Shown: in pieces, positions 1-13,700 of the stretch | Numbering within the stretch: the first letter of the stretch is position 1 | How the letters are laid out: each line of letters opens with the position of its first letter | Source of the DNA: Hydractinia symbiolongicarpus | Taxonomy: Eukaryota; Cnidaria; Hydrozoa; Anthoathecata; Hydractiniidae | NCBI RefSeq assembly: GCF_029227915.1 | Contig: NC_079887.1 | Coordinates: forward strand, 18,227,650-18,291,649 | Direction of reading: 5' to 3' | Length of the DNA stretch: 64,000 bases | The notes under the pieces: generated by a model | Databases searched by the model: none | Told to the model about the DNA's origin: nothing | What the model saw: only the letters and a program-made list of their open reading frames with translations | Program-made: the position numbers and the translations under genes

Positions 1-130
1 CATATTACAGTCTTTAGAGGCCTCTACACGTAGTTGACGGTGTTGTAAAGCGATGGAGCAATGGAAAACGACTTGGCACGTCGTAGTCTAATGACAGTAG
101 AAGAATAAGATCAATGGTAACCTGAGCAGG

Positions 131-146
131 CACGTGGAACCACGTG
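131..146. repeat. Double E-box dyad of the satellite monomer (example)
   Basis: CACGTGG-AA-CCACGTG: 7-bp inverted arms around AA, holding two CACGTG E-boxes 10 bp apart (start to start). The next copy is at 313-328, one monomer on. Many monomers keep both halves. Others change one half (for example cacgttgaaccacgta or cacgtggaatcacgtg), which keeps a shorter dyad. CACGTG is the core bound by Myc/Max/USF-type bHLH factors; binding here is inference. Confidence 0.8.
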
Positions 147-1010
147 ATTTAAGTCTAAGGCTTTTATTAAGCATCCAAACACCATAATACAGTCTTTAGA
201 GGCCTCTACACGTAGTTGACCGTGTTATAAAGCCATGGCGCAATGGAAAGCGACTTGGCACGTCGTAGTCTAATGACAGTAGAAGGATTAGATCAATGGT
301 AACCTGAGCAGGCACGTGGAACCACGTGATTTAAGTGTAAGGCTTTTATTAAGCATCCAAACACCATATTACAGTCTTTAGAGGTCTGTACACGTAGTTG
401 ACGGTGTTATAAAGCCATGGCGCAATGGAAAACGACTTGGGACGTCTTAATCTGTTGAGAGTGGAAGGATTAGACCAATGGTATCCTGTGCAGGCACGTT
501 GAACCACGTGATTTAAGTGTAAGACTTTTATTAAGCATCAAAACACCGTATTACAGTCTTTAGAGGCCTCTACACGTAGTTGACGGTGTTATAAAGCGAT
601 GACGCAATGGAAAACAACTTGGGACGTCGTAGTCTATAGAGAGTGGAGAGATTAGACCAATGGTAACCTGCGCAGGCACGTGAGTCCACGTGATTTACGT
701 GTAAGGCCTTTATTAGGTGTCAAAAGGCCATATGTGCGGGTAGTTGACTGTGTTTTAAAGACTTGGCGCAATGGAAAACGACTTGGGCCGATTTAATCTA
801 TTGAGAGTGGAAGGATTAGACCAATGGTAACCTGCGCAGGCACGTTGAACCACGTACTTTACCTGTAAGGCTTTTATTGGACATCACAAGGCCATACTAC
901 AGCGTTTAGGGGCCTGTGCGCGTAGTTGACGAAGTTGTAAAGAAATGGCACAATGGAAAACGACTTGGGACGCCGTAGTATAATGAGATTAGAAGGATTA
1001 GATCAATGGT

Positions 1011-1050
1011 AACCTGCGCAGGCACGTGGAATCACGTGCCTGCGCAGGTT
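1011..1050. repeat. Perfect 18-bp inverted repeat inside the satellite
   Basis: Left arm AACCTGCGCAGGCACGTG (1011-1028), loop gaat, right arm CACGTGCCTGCGCAGGTT (1033-1050). The left arm is ordinary monomer sequence. The right arm is its reverse complement and replaces the usual link before the next 'acagtctttagagg'. This looks like a fold-back template switch. Confidence 0.92.
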
Positions 1051-1699
1051 ACAGTCTTTAGAGGCCTCTACACGCAGTTGACGGTGTTATAAAGCCATGG
1101 CGCAATGGAAAACGACTTGGCACGTCGTAGTCTAATGACAGTAGAAGGATTAGATCAATGGTAACCTGAGCAGGCACGTGGAACCACGTGATTTAAGTGT
1201 AAGGCTATTATTAAGCATCCAAACACCATATTACAGTCTTTAGAGGCCTGTACACGTAGTTGACGGTGTTATAAAGCTATGACGCAATGGAAAACGACTT
1301 GGGACGTCGCAGTCTATTGAGAGTGGAAGGATTAGACCAATGATAATCTGCGCAGGCACGTGGAATTACGTGATTTACGTGTAAGGCTTTTGTTAGGCGT
1401 CACAAGGCCATGTTACAGATTTTATAGGCCCGTGCACGTAATTGACGGTGTTGTAAAGACATGGGCTAGGGAAAACGTTTTGGGACGTCGTAGTCCATTG
1501 AGAGCGCAAGGACTAGAGCAATGGTAACTTGCGGAGGCATGTGGAACTACGTTATTGACGTGTAAGGCCTTTATTAGGTGTCAAAACACCATTTTACAGT
1601 CTTCAGAGGCCTGTACACGTAGTTGACGGTGTTATAAAGCCATGGCGCAATGGAAAACGACTTGGCACGTCGTAGTCTAATGACAGTAGAATGATTAGA

Positions 1700-4600
1700 T
1701 CAATGGTAACCTGAGGAGGCACGTGGAACCACGTGATTTAAGTGTGAGGCTTTTATTAAGCATCCAAACACCATGTTACGGTCTTTAGAGGTCTGTACAC
1801 GTAGTTGACGGTGTTATAAAGCCATGGCGCAATGGAAAACGACTTGGGACGTCGTAATCTATTGAGAGTGGAAGGATTAGACCAATGGTAACCTGCGCAG
1901 GCACGTTGAACCACGTACTTTACCTGTAAGGTTTTTATTGGACATTACAAGGCCATACTACAGCGTTAAGAGGACTGTGCGCGTAGTTGACGAAGTTGTA
2001 AAGAAATGGCACAATGGAAAACGACTTGGGACGCCGTAGTCTAATGAGAGTAGAAGGATTAGATGAATGGTAATCGGCTCGGGCAGGTGGAACCACCTGA
2101 TTTATTTGTAAGGCCTTTATTAGGCGTAAAAAGGCCACATTACGGCCTTTAGGGGCCTGAAAGCGTAGTTGACGGTTTTATAAGGCTATCGCGCAATGGA
2201 GAACGCTTTGGAACGTCGTAGTCCATTGCCAGTGGAAGGACTAGGCCAATGGTAACCTGCGCAGGCACGTGGGACCACATGATTTACGTGTAAGGCCATT
2301 AATAGGCGTAAAAAGGCAATATTACGGCCTTTATTGGCCTAAACGCGTAGTTGACGGTTTTATAAAGCCATCGCGCAATGGAAAACAATTTGGGAAGTCG
2401 TAGTCTACCGAGAGTGGAGGGATTAGACCAATGGTAACCTGCGCACGCACGTCGAACCACGTGATTTACGTGTAAGACTTTTCTTACGCATCACAAGGCC
2501 ATATTACAGCGTTTCGAAACTGTGCGCGTAGTTGACGAAGTTGTAAAGAAGTGGCGCAATGGAAAACGACTTGGTACGCCGTAGTCTAATGAGAGTAGAA
2601 GGATTAGATCAATGGTAACCTGCACAGGCACGTGGATTAACGTGATTTAACTGTAAGGCTTTTATTAAGCATCAAAACACCACATTACAGTCTTTAGAGG
2701 CGTCTACACGTAGTTGACGGTGTTATAAAGCCATGGCGCAATGGAAAACGACTTGGCACGTCGTAGTCTAATGACAGTAGAATGATTAGATCAATGGTAA
2801 CCTGAGGAGGCACGTGGAACCACGTGATTTAAGTGTGAGGCTTTTATTAAGCATCCAAACACCATGTTACGGTCTTTAGAGGTCTGTACACGTAGTTGAC
2901 GGTGTTATAAAGCCATGGCGCAATGGAAAACGACTTGGGACGTCGTAATCTATTGAGAGTGGAAGGATTAGACCAATGGCAACCTGCGCAGGCACGTTGA
3001 ACCACGTATTTTACGTGTAAGGTATTTATTGGGCATCACAAGGCCATACTACAGCGTTTAGAGACCTGTTCGCGTAGTTGACGAAGTTGTAAAGAAATGG
3101 CACAATGGAAAACGACTTGGGACGCCGTAGTCTATTGGGAGTAGAAGGATTAGATCAATGATAACCTGCGCAGGCACGTGGAATCACGTGATTTAAGTGT
3201 AAGGCTTTTATTGGACATCACAAGGCCATACTACAGTGTTTAGAGGCCTGTGCGCGTAGTTGACGAAGTTGTAAAGAAATGGCACAATGGAAAACGACTT
3301 GGGACGCCGTAGTCTATTGAGAGTAGAAGGATTAGATCAATGATAACCTGCGCAGGCACGTGGAATCACGTGATTTAAGTGTAAGGCTTTTATTAAGCAT
3401 CAAAACACCATATTACAGTCTTTAGAGGCCTCTACACGTAGTTGACGGTGTTATAAAGCCATGGCGCAATGGAAAACGACTTGGCACGTCGTAGTCTAAT
3501 AAGAGTAGAAGGATTAGATCAATGGTAACCTGAGCAGGCACGTGGAACCACGTGATTTAAGTGTAAGGCTTTTTTTAAGCATCCAAACACCATATTACAG
3601 TCTTTAGAGGTCTGTACACGTGGTTACCGGTGTTATAAAGCCATCACGCAATGGAAAACGACTTGGGACGTCTTAATCTATTGAGAGTGGAAGGATTAGA
3701 CCAATGGTAACCTGCGCAGGCACGTTGAACCACGTACTTTACCTGTAAGGTTTTTATTGGACATCACAAGGCCAAACTACAGCGTTTAGAGGCCTGTGCG
3801 CGTAGTTGACGAAGTTGTAAAGAAATGGCACAATGGAAAACGACTTGGGACGCCGTAGTCTAATGAGAGTAGAAGGATTAGATGAATGGTAATCGGCTCG
3901 GGCAGGTGGAACCACCTGATTTTTTTGTAAGGCCTTTATTAGGCGTAAAAAGGCCACATTACGGCCTTTAGGGGCCTTAAAGCGTAGTTGACGGTTTTAT
4001 AAGGCTATCGCGCAATGGAGAACGCTTTGGAACGTCGTAGTCCATTGCCAGTGAAAGGACTAGGCCAATGGTAACCTGCGCAGGCACGTGGGACCACATG
4101 ATTTACGTGTAAGGCCATTAATAGGCGTAAAAAGGCAAAATTACGGCCTTTATTGGCCTAAACGCGTACTTGACGGTTTTATAAAGCCATCGCGCAATGG
4201 AAAACAATTTGGGAAGTCGTAGTCTACCGAGAGTGGAGGGAGTAGACCAATGGTAACCTGCGCACGCACGTCGAACCACGTGATTTACGTGTAAGACTTT
4301 TCTTACGCATCACAAGGCCATATTACAGCGTTTCGAGCCTGTGCGCGTAGTTGACGAAGTTGTAAAGAGGTGGCGCAATGGAAAACGACTTGGTACGCCG
4401 TAGTCTAATGAGAGTAGAAGGATTAGATAAATGGTAACCTGCACAGGCACGTGGAATCACGTGATTTAACTGTAAGGCTTTTATTAAGCATCCAAACACC
4501 ATATTACAGTCTTTAGAGGCCTCTACACGTAGTTGACGGTGTTATAAAGCCATGGCGCAATGGAAAACGACTTGGCACGTAGTAGTCTAATGACAGTAGA

Positions 4601-5300
4601 AGGATTAAATCAATGGTAACCTGAGCAGGCACGTGGAACCACGTGATTTAAGTGTAAGGCTTTTATTAGGCATCAAAACACCATATTACAGTCTTTAGAG
4701 GCCTCTACACGTATTTGACGGTGTTATAAAGCCATGGCGCAATGGAAAAGGACTTGGGACGTTTTAATCTATTGAGAGTGAAAGGATTAAACCAATGGTA
4801 ACCTGCGCAGGCACGTTGAACTACGTACTTTACCTGCAAGGCTTTTATTGGACATCACAAGGCCATACTACAGCGTTTACAGGCCTGTGCGCGTAGTTGA
4901 CGAAGTTGTAAAGAAATGGCACAATGGAGAACGACTTGGGACGCGGTAGTCTAATGAGAGTAGAAGGATTAGATCAATGGTAACTTGCGCAGGCACGTGG
5001 AATCACGTGATTTAAGTGTAAGGCTTTTATTAAGCATCAAAACACCATATTACAGTCTTTAGAGGCCTCTACACGTAGTTGACAGTGTTATAAAGCCATG
5101 GCGCAATGGAAAACGACTTGGCACGTCGTAGTCTAATGACAGTAGCAGGATTAGATCAATGGTAACCTGAGCAGGCACGTGGAACCACGTGATTTAAGTG
5201 TAAGGCTTTTATTAAGCATCCAAACACCATATTACAGTCTTTAGAGGCCTGTACACGTAGTTGACGGTGCTATAAAGCCATCACGCAATGGAAAACGATT
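1700..5300. repeat. Satellite higher-order repeat, 1,819-bp period
   Basis: The distinctive string 'gatgaatggtaatcggctcg' at 2062 recurs at 3881, 1,819 bp on (ten monomers minus one base). Flanking monomers match as well, including the variant 'gtaagacttttcttacgcat' near 2,474 and 4,292. The outer limits are approximate. Confidence 0.8.
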
Positions 5301-8300
5301 TGGGACGTCTTAATCTATTGAGAGTGGAAGGATTAGACCAATGGTAACCTGTGCAGGCACGTTGAACCACGTGATTTAAGTGTAAGGCTTTTATTAAGCA
5401 TCAAAACACCATATTTCAGTCTTTAGAGGCCTCTACACGTAGTTGACGGTGTTATAAAGCCATGGCGCAATGGAAAACGACTTGGCACGTCGTAGTCTAA
5501 TGACAGTAGAAGGATTAGATCAATGGTAACCTGAGCAGGCACGTGGAACCACGTGATTTAAGTGTAAAGCTTTTATTAAGCATCCAAACACCATATTACA
5601 GTCTTTAGAGGTCTATACACGTAGTTGACGGTGCTATAAAGCCATGGCGCAATGGAAAACGACTTGGGACGTTTTAATCTATTAAGAGTGGAAGGATTAA
5701 ACCAATGGTAACCTGCGCAGGCACGTTGAACCACGTACTTTACCTTTAAGGCTCTTAATGGACATCACAAGGCCATACTACAGCGTTTAGAGGCCTGTGC
5801 GCGTAGTTGACGAAGTTGTAAAGAAATGGCACAATGGAGAACGACTTGGGACGCCGTAGTCTAATGAGAGTAGAAGGATTAGATCAATGGTAACCTGCGC
5901 AGGCACGTGGAATCACGTGATTTAAGTGTAAGGCTTTTATTAAGCATCAAAACACCACATTACAGTCTTTAGAGGCCTCTACACGTAGTTGACAGTGTTA
6001 TAAAGCTATGGCGCAATGGAAAACGACTTGGCACGTCGTAGTCTAATGACAGTAGCAGGATTAGATCAATGGTAACCTGAGCAGGCACGTGGAACCACGT
6101 GATTTAAGTGTAAGGTTTTTATTAAGCATCAAAACACCATATTACAGTCTTTAGAGGCCTCTACACGTAGTTGACGGTGTTATAAAGCGATGGCGCAATG
6201 GAAAACGACTTGGCGCGTCGTAGTCTAATGACAGTAGAAGAATTAGATCAATGGTAACCTGAGCAGGCACGTGGAACCAGGTGATTTAAGTCTAAGGCTT
6301 TTATTAAGGATCCAAACACCATATTACAGTCTTTAGAAGTCTTTACACGTAGTTGACGGTGTTATAAAGCCATGGCGCAATGGAAAACGACTTGGGACGT
6401 TTTAATCTATTGAGAGTGGAAAGATTAAACCAATGGTAACCTGCGCAGGTACGTTGAACTACGTACTTTACCTGCAAGGCTTTTATTGGACATCACAAGG
6501 CCATACTACAGCGTTTACAGGCCTGTGCGCGTAGTTGACGAAGTTGAAAAGAAATGGCACAATGGAAAACGACTTGGGACGCCGTAGTCTAATGAGAGTA
6601 GAAGGATTAGATCAATGGTAACTTGCGCAGGCACGTGGAATCACGTGATTTAAGTGTAAGGCTTTTATTAAGCATCAAAACGTCATATTACAGTCTTTAG
6701 AGGCCTCTACACGTAGTTGACGGTGTTATAAAGCGATGGCGCAATGGAAAACGACTTGGCACGTCGTAGTCTAATGACAGTAGAAGGATTAGGTCAATGG
6801 TAACCTGAGCAGGCACGTGGAACCACGTGATTTAGGTGAAAGGCTTTTATTAAGCATCCAAACACCATATTACAGTCTTTAGAGGCCTCTACACGTAGTT
6901 GACGGTGTTATAAAGCGATGGCGCAATGGAAAACGACTTGGCGCGTCGTAGTCTAATGACAGTAGAAGAATTAGATCAATGGTAACCTGAGCAGGCACGT
7001 GGAACCAGGTGATTTACGTCTAAGGCTTTTATTAAGGATCCAAACACCATATTACAGTCTTTAGAAGTCTTTACACGTAGTTGACGGTGTTATAAAGCCA
7101 TGGCGCAATGGAAAACGACTTGGGACGTTTTAATCTATTGAGAGTGGAAGGATTAAATCAATGGTAACCTGCGCAGGTACGTTGAACTACGTACTTTACC
7201 TGCAAGGCTTTTATTGGACATCACAAGGCCATACTACAGCGTTTACAGGCCTGTGCGCGTAGTTGACGAAGTTGAAAAGAAATGGCACAATGGAAAACGA
7301 CTTGGGACGCCGTAGTCTAATGAGAGTAGAAGGATTAGATCAATGGTAACTTGCGCAGGCACGTGGAATCACGTGATTTAAGTGTAAAGCTTTTATTAAG
7401 CATCACAACGTCATATTACAGTCTTTAGAGGCCTCTACACGTAGTTGACGGTGTTATAAAGCGATGGCGCAATGGAAAACGACTTGGCACGTCGTAGTCT
7501 AATGACAGTAGAAGGATTAGGTCAATGGTAACCTCAGCAGGCACGTGGAACCACGTGATATAAGTGTAAGGCTATTATTAAGCATCCAAACACCATATTA
7601 CAGTCTTTAGAGGTCTGTACACGTAGTTGACGGTGTTTTAAAGCCATCCCGCAATGGAAAACGACTTGGGACGTCTTAATCTATTGAGAGTGGAAGGATT
7701 AGACCAATGGTAACCTGTGCAGGCACGTTGAACCACGTGATTTAAGTGTAAGGCTTTTATTAAGCATCAAAACACCATATTACAGTCTTTAGAGGTCTGT
7801 ACACGTAGTTGACGGTGTTATAAAGCCATGGCGGAATGGAAAACGACTTGGGCCGATTTAATCTATTGAGAGTGGAAGGATTAGACCAATGGTAACCTGC
7901 GCAGGCACGTTGAACCACGTACTTTACCTGTAAGGCTTTTATTAGACATCACAAAGCCATATTACAGCGTTTAGGGGCCTGTGCGCGTAGTTGACGAAGT
8001 TGTAAAGAAATGGCACAAGGGAAAACGCCTTGGGACGCCGTAGTTTAATGAGAGTAGAAGGATTAGATCAATGGTAACCTGCGCAGGCACGTGGAATCAC
8101 GTGATTTAAGTGTAAGGCTTTTATTAAGCATCAAAACACCATATTACAGTCTTTAGAGGCCTCTACACGCAGTTGACGGTGTTATAAAGCCATGGCGCAA
8201 TGGAAAACGACTTGGCACGTCGTAGTCTAATGACAGTAGAAGGATTAGATCAATGGTGACCTGAGCAGGCACGTGGAACCACGTGATATAAGTGTAAGGC

Positions 8301-9250
8301 TATTATTAAGCATCCAAACACCATATTACAGTCTTTAGAGGTCTGTACACGTAGTTGACGGTGTTATAAAGCCATCCCGCAATGGAAAACGACTTGGGAC
8401 GTCTTAATCTATTGAGAGTGGAAGGATTACACCAATGGTAACCTGTGCAGGCACGTTGAACCACGTGATTTAAGTGTAAGGCTTTTATTAAGCATCAAAA
8501 CACCATATTACAGTCTTTAGAGGCCTCTACACGTAGTTGACGGTGTTATAAAGCGATGGCGCAATGGAAAACGACTTGGCGCGTCGTAGTCTAATGACAG
8601 TAGAAGAATTAGATCAATGGTAACCTGAGCAGGCACGTGAAACCAGGTGATTTAAGTCTAAGGCTTTTATTAAGCATCCAAACACCATATTACAGTCTTT
8701 AGAGGTCTGTACACGTAGTTGACGGTGTTATAAAGCCATGGCGCAATGGAAAACGACTTGGGACGTTTTAATCTATTGAGAGTGGAAGGATTAAACCAAT
8801 GGTAACCTGCGCAGGTACGTTGAACTACGTACTTTACCTGCAAGGCTTTTATTGGACATCACAAGGCCATACTACAGCGTTTACAGGCCTGTGCACGTAG
8901 TTGACGAAGTTGTAAAGAAATGGCACAATGGAAAACGACTTGGGACGCCGTAGTCTAATGAGAGTAGAAGGATTAGATCAATGGTAACTTGCGCAGGCAC
9001 GTGGAATCACGTGATTTAAGTGTAAGGCTTTTATTAAGCATCAAAACGTCATATTACAGTCTTTAGAGGCCTCTACACGTAGTTGACGGTGTTATAAAGC
9101 GATGGCGCAATGGAAAACGACTTGGCACGTCGTAGTCTAATGACAGTAGAAGGATTAGGTCAATGGTAACCTGAGCAGGCACGTGGAACCACGTGATTTA
9201 AGTGTAAGGCTATTATTAAGCATCCAAACACCATATTACAGTCTTTAGAG
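4800..9250. repeat. Satellite higher-order repeats of 728 and 1,638 bp
   Basis: The marker 'ctacgtactttacctgcaag' lies at 4821, 6459, 7187 and 8825. Spacings are 1,638, 728 and 1,638 bp, which are exactly 9, 4 and 9 units of 182. A second marker, 'tggcgcgtcg', at 6211, 6939 and 8577 gives the same 728 and 1,638. Groups of four to nine monomers have therefore been copied as blocks. Confidence 0.88.
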
Positions 9251-10799
9251 GTCTGTACACGTAGTTGACGGTGTTATAAAGCCATGGCGCAATGGAAAAC
9301 GACTTGGGACGTTGTAATCTATTGAGTGTGGAAGGATTAGACCAATGGTAATCTGCGCGGGCACGTGCAACCACGTGATTTACGTACATGGCTTTTATAA
9401 GGCATTAAAAGGCCATATTACAGCATTTCGAGCCTGTGCGCGTACTTGACGAAGTTGTAAAGAAATGGCGCAATGGAAAATGGCTTGGGACGCCGTAGTC
9501 TAATTAGAGTAGAAGGATTAGATGAATGGTAATCGGCTCGGGCACGTGGAACCACCTGATTTATTTGTAAGGCCTTTATTAGGCGTAAAAAGGCCACATT
9601 ACGGCCTTTAGGGGCCTGAAAGGGTAGTTGACGGTGTTATAAGGCTATCGCGCAATGGAGAACGCTTCGGGACGTCGTAGTCCATTGCGAGTGGAAAGAC
9701 TAGATAAATGGTAACCTGCGCAGGCACGTGGAACCACATGATTTACGTGTGAGGCCTTTAATAGGCGTAAAAAGGCCGTATTACGGCCTTTAGAGGCCTA
9801 AACGCGTAGTTGACGGTTTTATAAAGCCATTGTGCAATGGAAAACGCCTTGGGACGTCGTACTATCTTGAGAGCGAAAGAACTAAACTAATGGTAACCTG
9901 CGCAGGCACGTGGAACCACGCGATTTACGTGTAAGGCCTTTAATAGGCATCAAAAGGCCATATTACAGCGTTTAGAGGCCTGTGCGCGTAGTTAACTGTG
10001 TTTTAAAGACATGGCGCAATGGTAAACAATTTGGGAATTCGTAGTCTACCGAGAGTGGAGGGATTAGACCAATGGTAGCCTGCGCAGGCACGTCGAACCA
10101 TGTATTTTACGTGTAAGGCTTTTATTGGGCATCACAAGGCCATATTACAGTCTTTAGAGGCCTGTACACGTAGTTGACGGTGTTATAAAGCCATGGCGCA
10201 ATGGAAAACGACTTGGCACGTCGTAGTCTAATGAGAGTAGAAAGATTAGATCAATGGTAACCTGTGCAGGCACGTGGAACCACGTGATTTACGTACAAGG
10301 CTTTTATAAAGCATTAAAAGGCCATATTACAGAATTTCGAGCCTGTGCGCGTAGTTGACGAAGTTGTAAAGAAATGGCGCAATGGAAAATGGCTTGGGAC
10401 GCCGTAGTGTAATGAGGGTAAAAGGATTAGATGAATGGTAATCGGCTCGGGCACGTGGAACCACCTGATTTATTTGTAAGGCCTTTATTAGGCGTAAAAA
10501 GGCCACATTACAGCCTTTAGGGGCCTGAAAGCGTAGTTGACGGTGTTATAAGGCTATCGCGCAATGGAAAACAACTTGGGACGTTTTAATCTATTGAGAG
10601 TGGAAAGATTAGACCAATTGTAACCTGCGCAGGCACGTTGAACCACGTACTTTACCTGTAAGGCTTTTACTGGACATCACAAGGCCATACTACAGCGTTT
10701 AGAGGCCTGTGCGCGTAGTTGACGAAGTTGTAAAGAAATGGCACAATGGAAAACAACTTGGGACGCCGTAGTCTAATGAGAGTAGAAGGATTAGATCAA

Positions 10800-13700
10800 T
10801 GGTCAGGCACGTGGAATCACGTGATTTAAGTGTAAGGCTTTTATTAAGCATCAAAACACCATATTACAGTCTTTAGAGGCCTCTACACGTAGTTGACGGT
10901 GTTATAAAGCCATGGCGCAATGGAAAACGACTTGGCACGTCGTAGTCTAATGACAGTAGAAGGATTAGATCAATGGTAGCCTGAGCAGGCACGTGGAACC
11001 ACGTGATTTAAGTGTAAGGCTTTTATTAAGCATCCAAACACCATCGGTGTTATAAAGCCATGGCGCAATGGAAAACGACTTGGCACGTTTTAATCTATTG
11101 AGAGTGGAAGGATTAGACCAATGGTAACCTACGCAGGCACGTTGAACCACGTACTTTACCTGTAAGGCTTTTATTGGACATCACAAGGCCATACTACAGC
11201 GTTTAGAGGCCTGTGCGCGTAGTTGACGAAGTTGTGAAGAAGTGGCACAATGGAAAACGACTTGGGACGCCGTAGTCTAATGAGAGTAGAAGGATTAGAT
11301 CAATGGTAACCAGCGCAGGCACGTGGAATCACGTGATTTAAGTGTAAGGCTTTTATTAAGCACCAAAACACTATATTACAGTCTTTAGAGGCCTCTACAC
11401 GTAGTTGACGGTGTTATAAAGTCATGGCGCAATGGAAAACGACTTGGCACGTCGTAGTCTAATGACAGTGGAAGGATTGGATCAATGGTAACCTGAGCAG
11501 GCACGTGGAACCACGTGATTTAAGTGTAAGGCTTTTATTAAGCATCAAAACACCATATTACAGTCTTTAGAGGCCTCTACACGTAGTTGACGGTGTTATA
11601 AAGCCATGGCGCAATGGAAAACGACTTGGCACGTCGTAGTCTAATGAGAGTAGAAGGATTAGATCAATTGTAACCTGAGCAGGCACGTGGAACCACGTGA
11701 TTTACGTGTAAGACTTTTATTAGGTATCACAAGGCTATATTACAGCGTTTAGAGGCCTGTGCGCGTAGTTGACGGTGTTGTAAAGACATGGCGCAAGGGA
11801 GAACGACTTGGGACGTCGTAGTCCATTGAGAGTGGAAGGATTAGGCCAATTGTAACCTACGCAGGCACGTGGAAACACGTGATTTACGTACAAGGCTTTT
11901 ATAAGGCATTAAAAGGCTATATTACAGCGTTTCCAGCCTGTGCGCGTAATTGACTGTGTTTTAAAGACATGGCGCAACGGAAAACGAATTGGGAAAACGA
12001 CCTGCGTAGACACGTGGACCAACGTGATTTACGTGTAAGGCTTTTATTGGGCATCACAAGGCCATATTACAGTCTTTAGAGGCCTATTGGAGTAGTTGGC
12101 AGTATTATTATGCCATGCCGCTATGGAAAACGACTTGGGACGTCATAGTACATTGATAGTGAAAGGATTTGACCAATGGTATCCTGCACAGGCAGGTGGA
12201 ATTACGTGATTTATGTGTAAGGCCTTTATTAGGCGTTAAAAGGCAATATTACGGCCTTTAGAGGCCTGAACGCGTACTTGACGAAGTTGTAAAGAAATGG
12301 CACAATGGAAAACGACTTGGGACGCCGTATTCTAATGAGAGTGGAAGGATTAGACCAATGGTAACCTACGCAGGCACGTTGAACCACGTACTTTACCTGT
12401 AAGGCTTTTATTGGACATCACAAGGCCATACTACAGCGTTTAGAGGCCTGTGCTCGTAGTTGACGAAGTTGTAAAGAAGTGGCACAATGGAAAACGACTT
12501 GGGACGCCGTAGTCTAATGAGAGTAGAAGGATTAGATCAATGGTAACCAGCGCAGGCACGTGGAATCACGTGATTTAAGTGTAAGGCTTTTATTAAGCAT
12601 CAAAACACCATATTACAGTCTTTAGAGGCCTCTACACGTAGTTTACGGTGTTATAAAGTCATGGCGCAATGGAAAACGACTTGGCACGTCGTAGTCTAAT
12701 TACAGTGGAAGGATTAGATCAATGGTAACCTGAGCAGGCACGTGGAACCACGTGATTTAAGTGTAAGGCTTTTATTAAGCATCAAAACACCATATTACAG
12801 TCTTTAGAGGCCTCTACACGTAGTTGACGGTGTTAAAAAGCCATGGCGCAATGGAAAACGACTTGGCACGTCGTAGTCTAATGAGAGTAGAAGGATTAGA
12901 TCAATTGTAACCTGAGCAGGCACGTGGAACCACGTGATTTACGTGTAAGACTTTTATTAGGTATCACAAGGCTATATTACAGCGTTTAGAGGCCTGTGCG
13001 CGTAGTTGACGGTGTTGTAAAGACATGGCGCAAGGGAGAACGACTTGGGACGTCGTAGTCCATTGAGAGTGGAAGGATTAGGCCAATTGTAACCTACGCA
13101 GGCACGTGGAAACACGTGATTTACGTACAAGGCTTTTATAAGGCATTAAAAGGCTATATTACAGCGTTTCGAGCCTGTGCGCGTAATTGACTGTGTTTTA
13201 AAGACATGGCGCAACGGAAAACGAATTGGGAAAACGACCTGCGTAGACACGTGGACCAACGTGATTTACGTGTAAGGCTTTTATTGGGCATCACAAGGCC
13301 ATATTACAGTCTTTAGAGGCCTATTGGAGTAGTTGGCAGTATTATTATGCCATGCCGCTATGGAAAACGACTTGGGACGTCATAGTACATTGATAGTGAA
13401 AGGATTTGACCAATGGTATCCTGCACAGGCAGGTGGAATTACGTGATTTATGTGTAAGGCCTTTATTGGGCGTTAAAAGGCAATATTACGGCCTTTAGAG
13501 GCCTGAACGCGTACTTGACGAAGTTGTAAAGAAATGGCACAATGGAAAACGACTTGGGACGCCGTAATCTAATGAGAGTAGAAGGATTAGATCAATGGTA
13601 ACCAGCGCAGGCACGTGGAATCACGTGATTTAAGTGTAAGGCTTTTATTAAGCATCAAAACACCATATTACAGTCTTTAGAGGCCTCTACACGTAGTTGA

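Noticed and set aside
1935-3957. Pair of 67-residue open frames in the satellite
   Set aside because: They are two copies of the 1,819-bp repeat, not genes.
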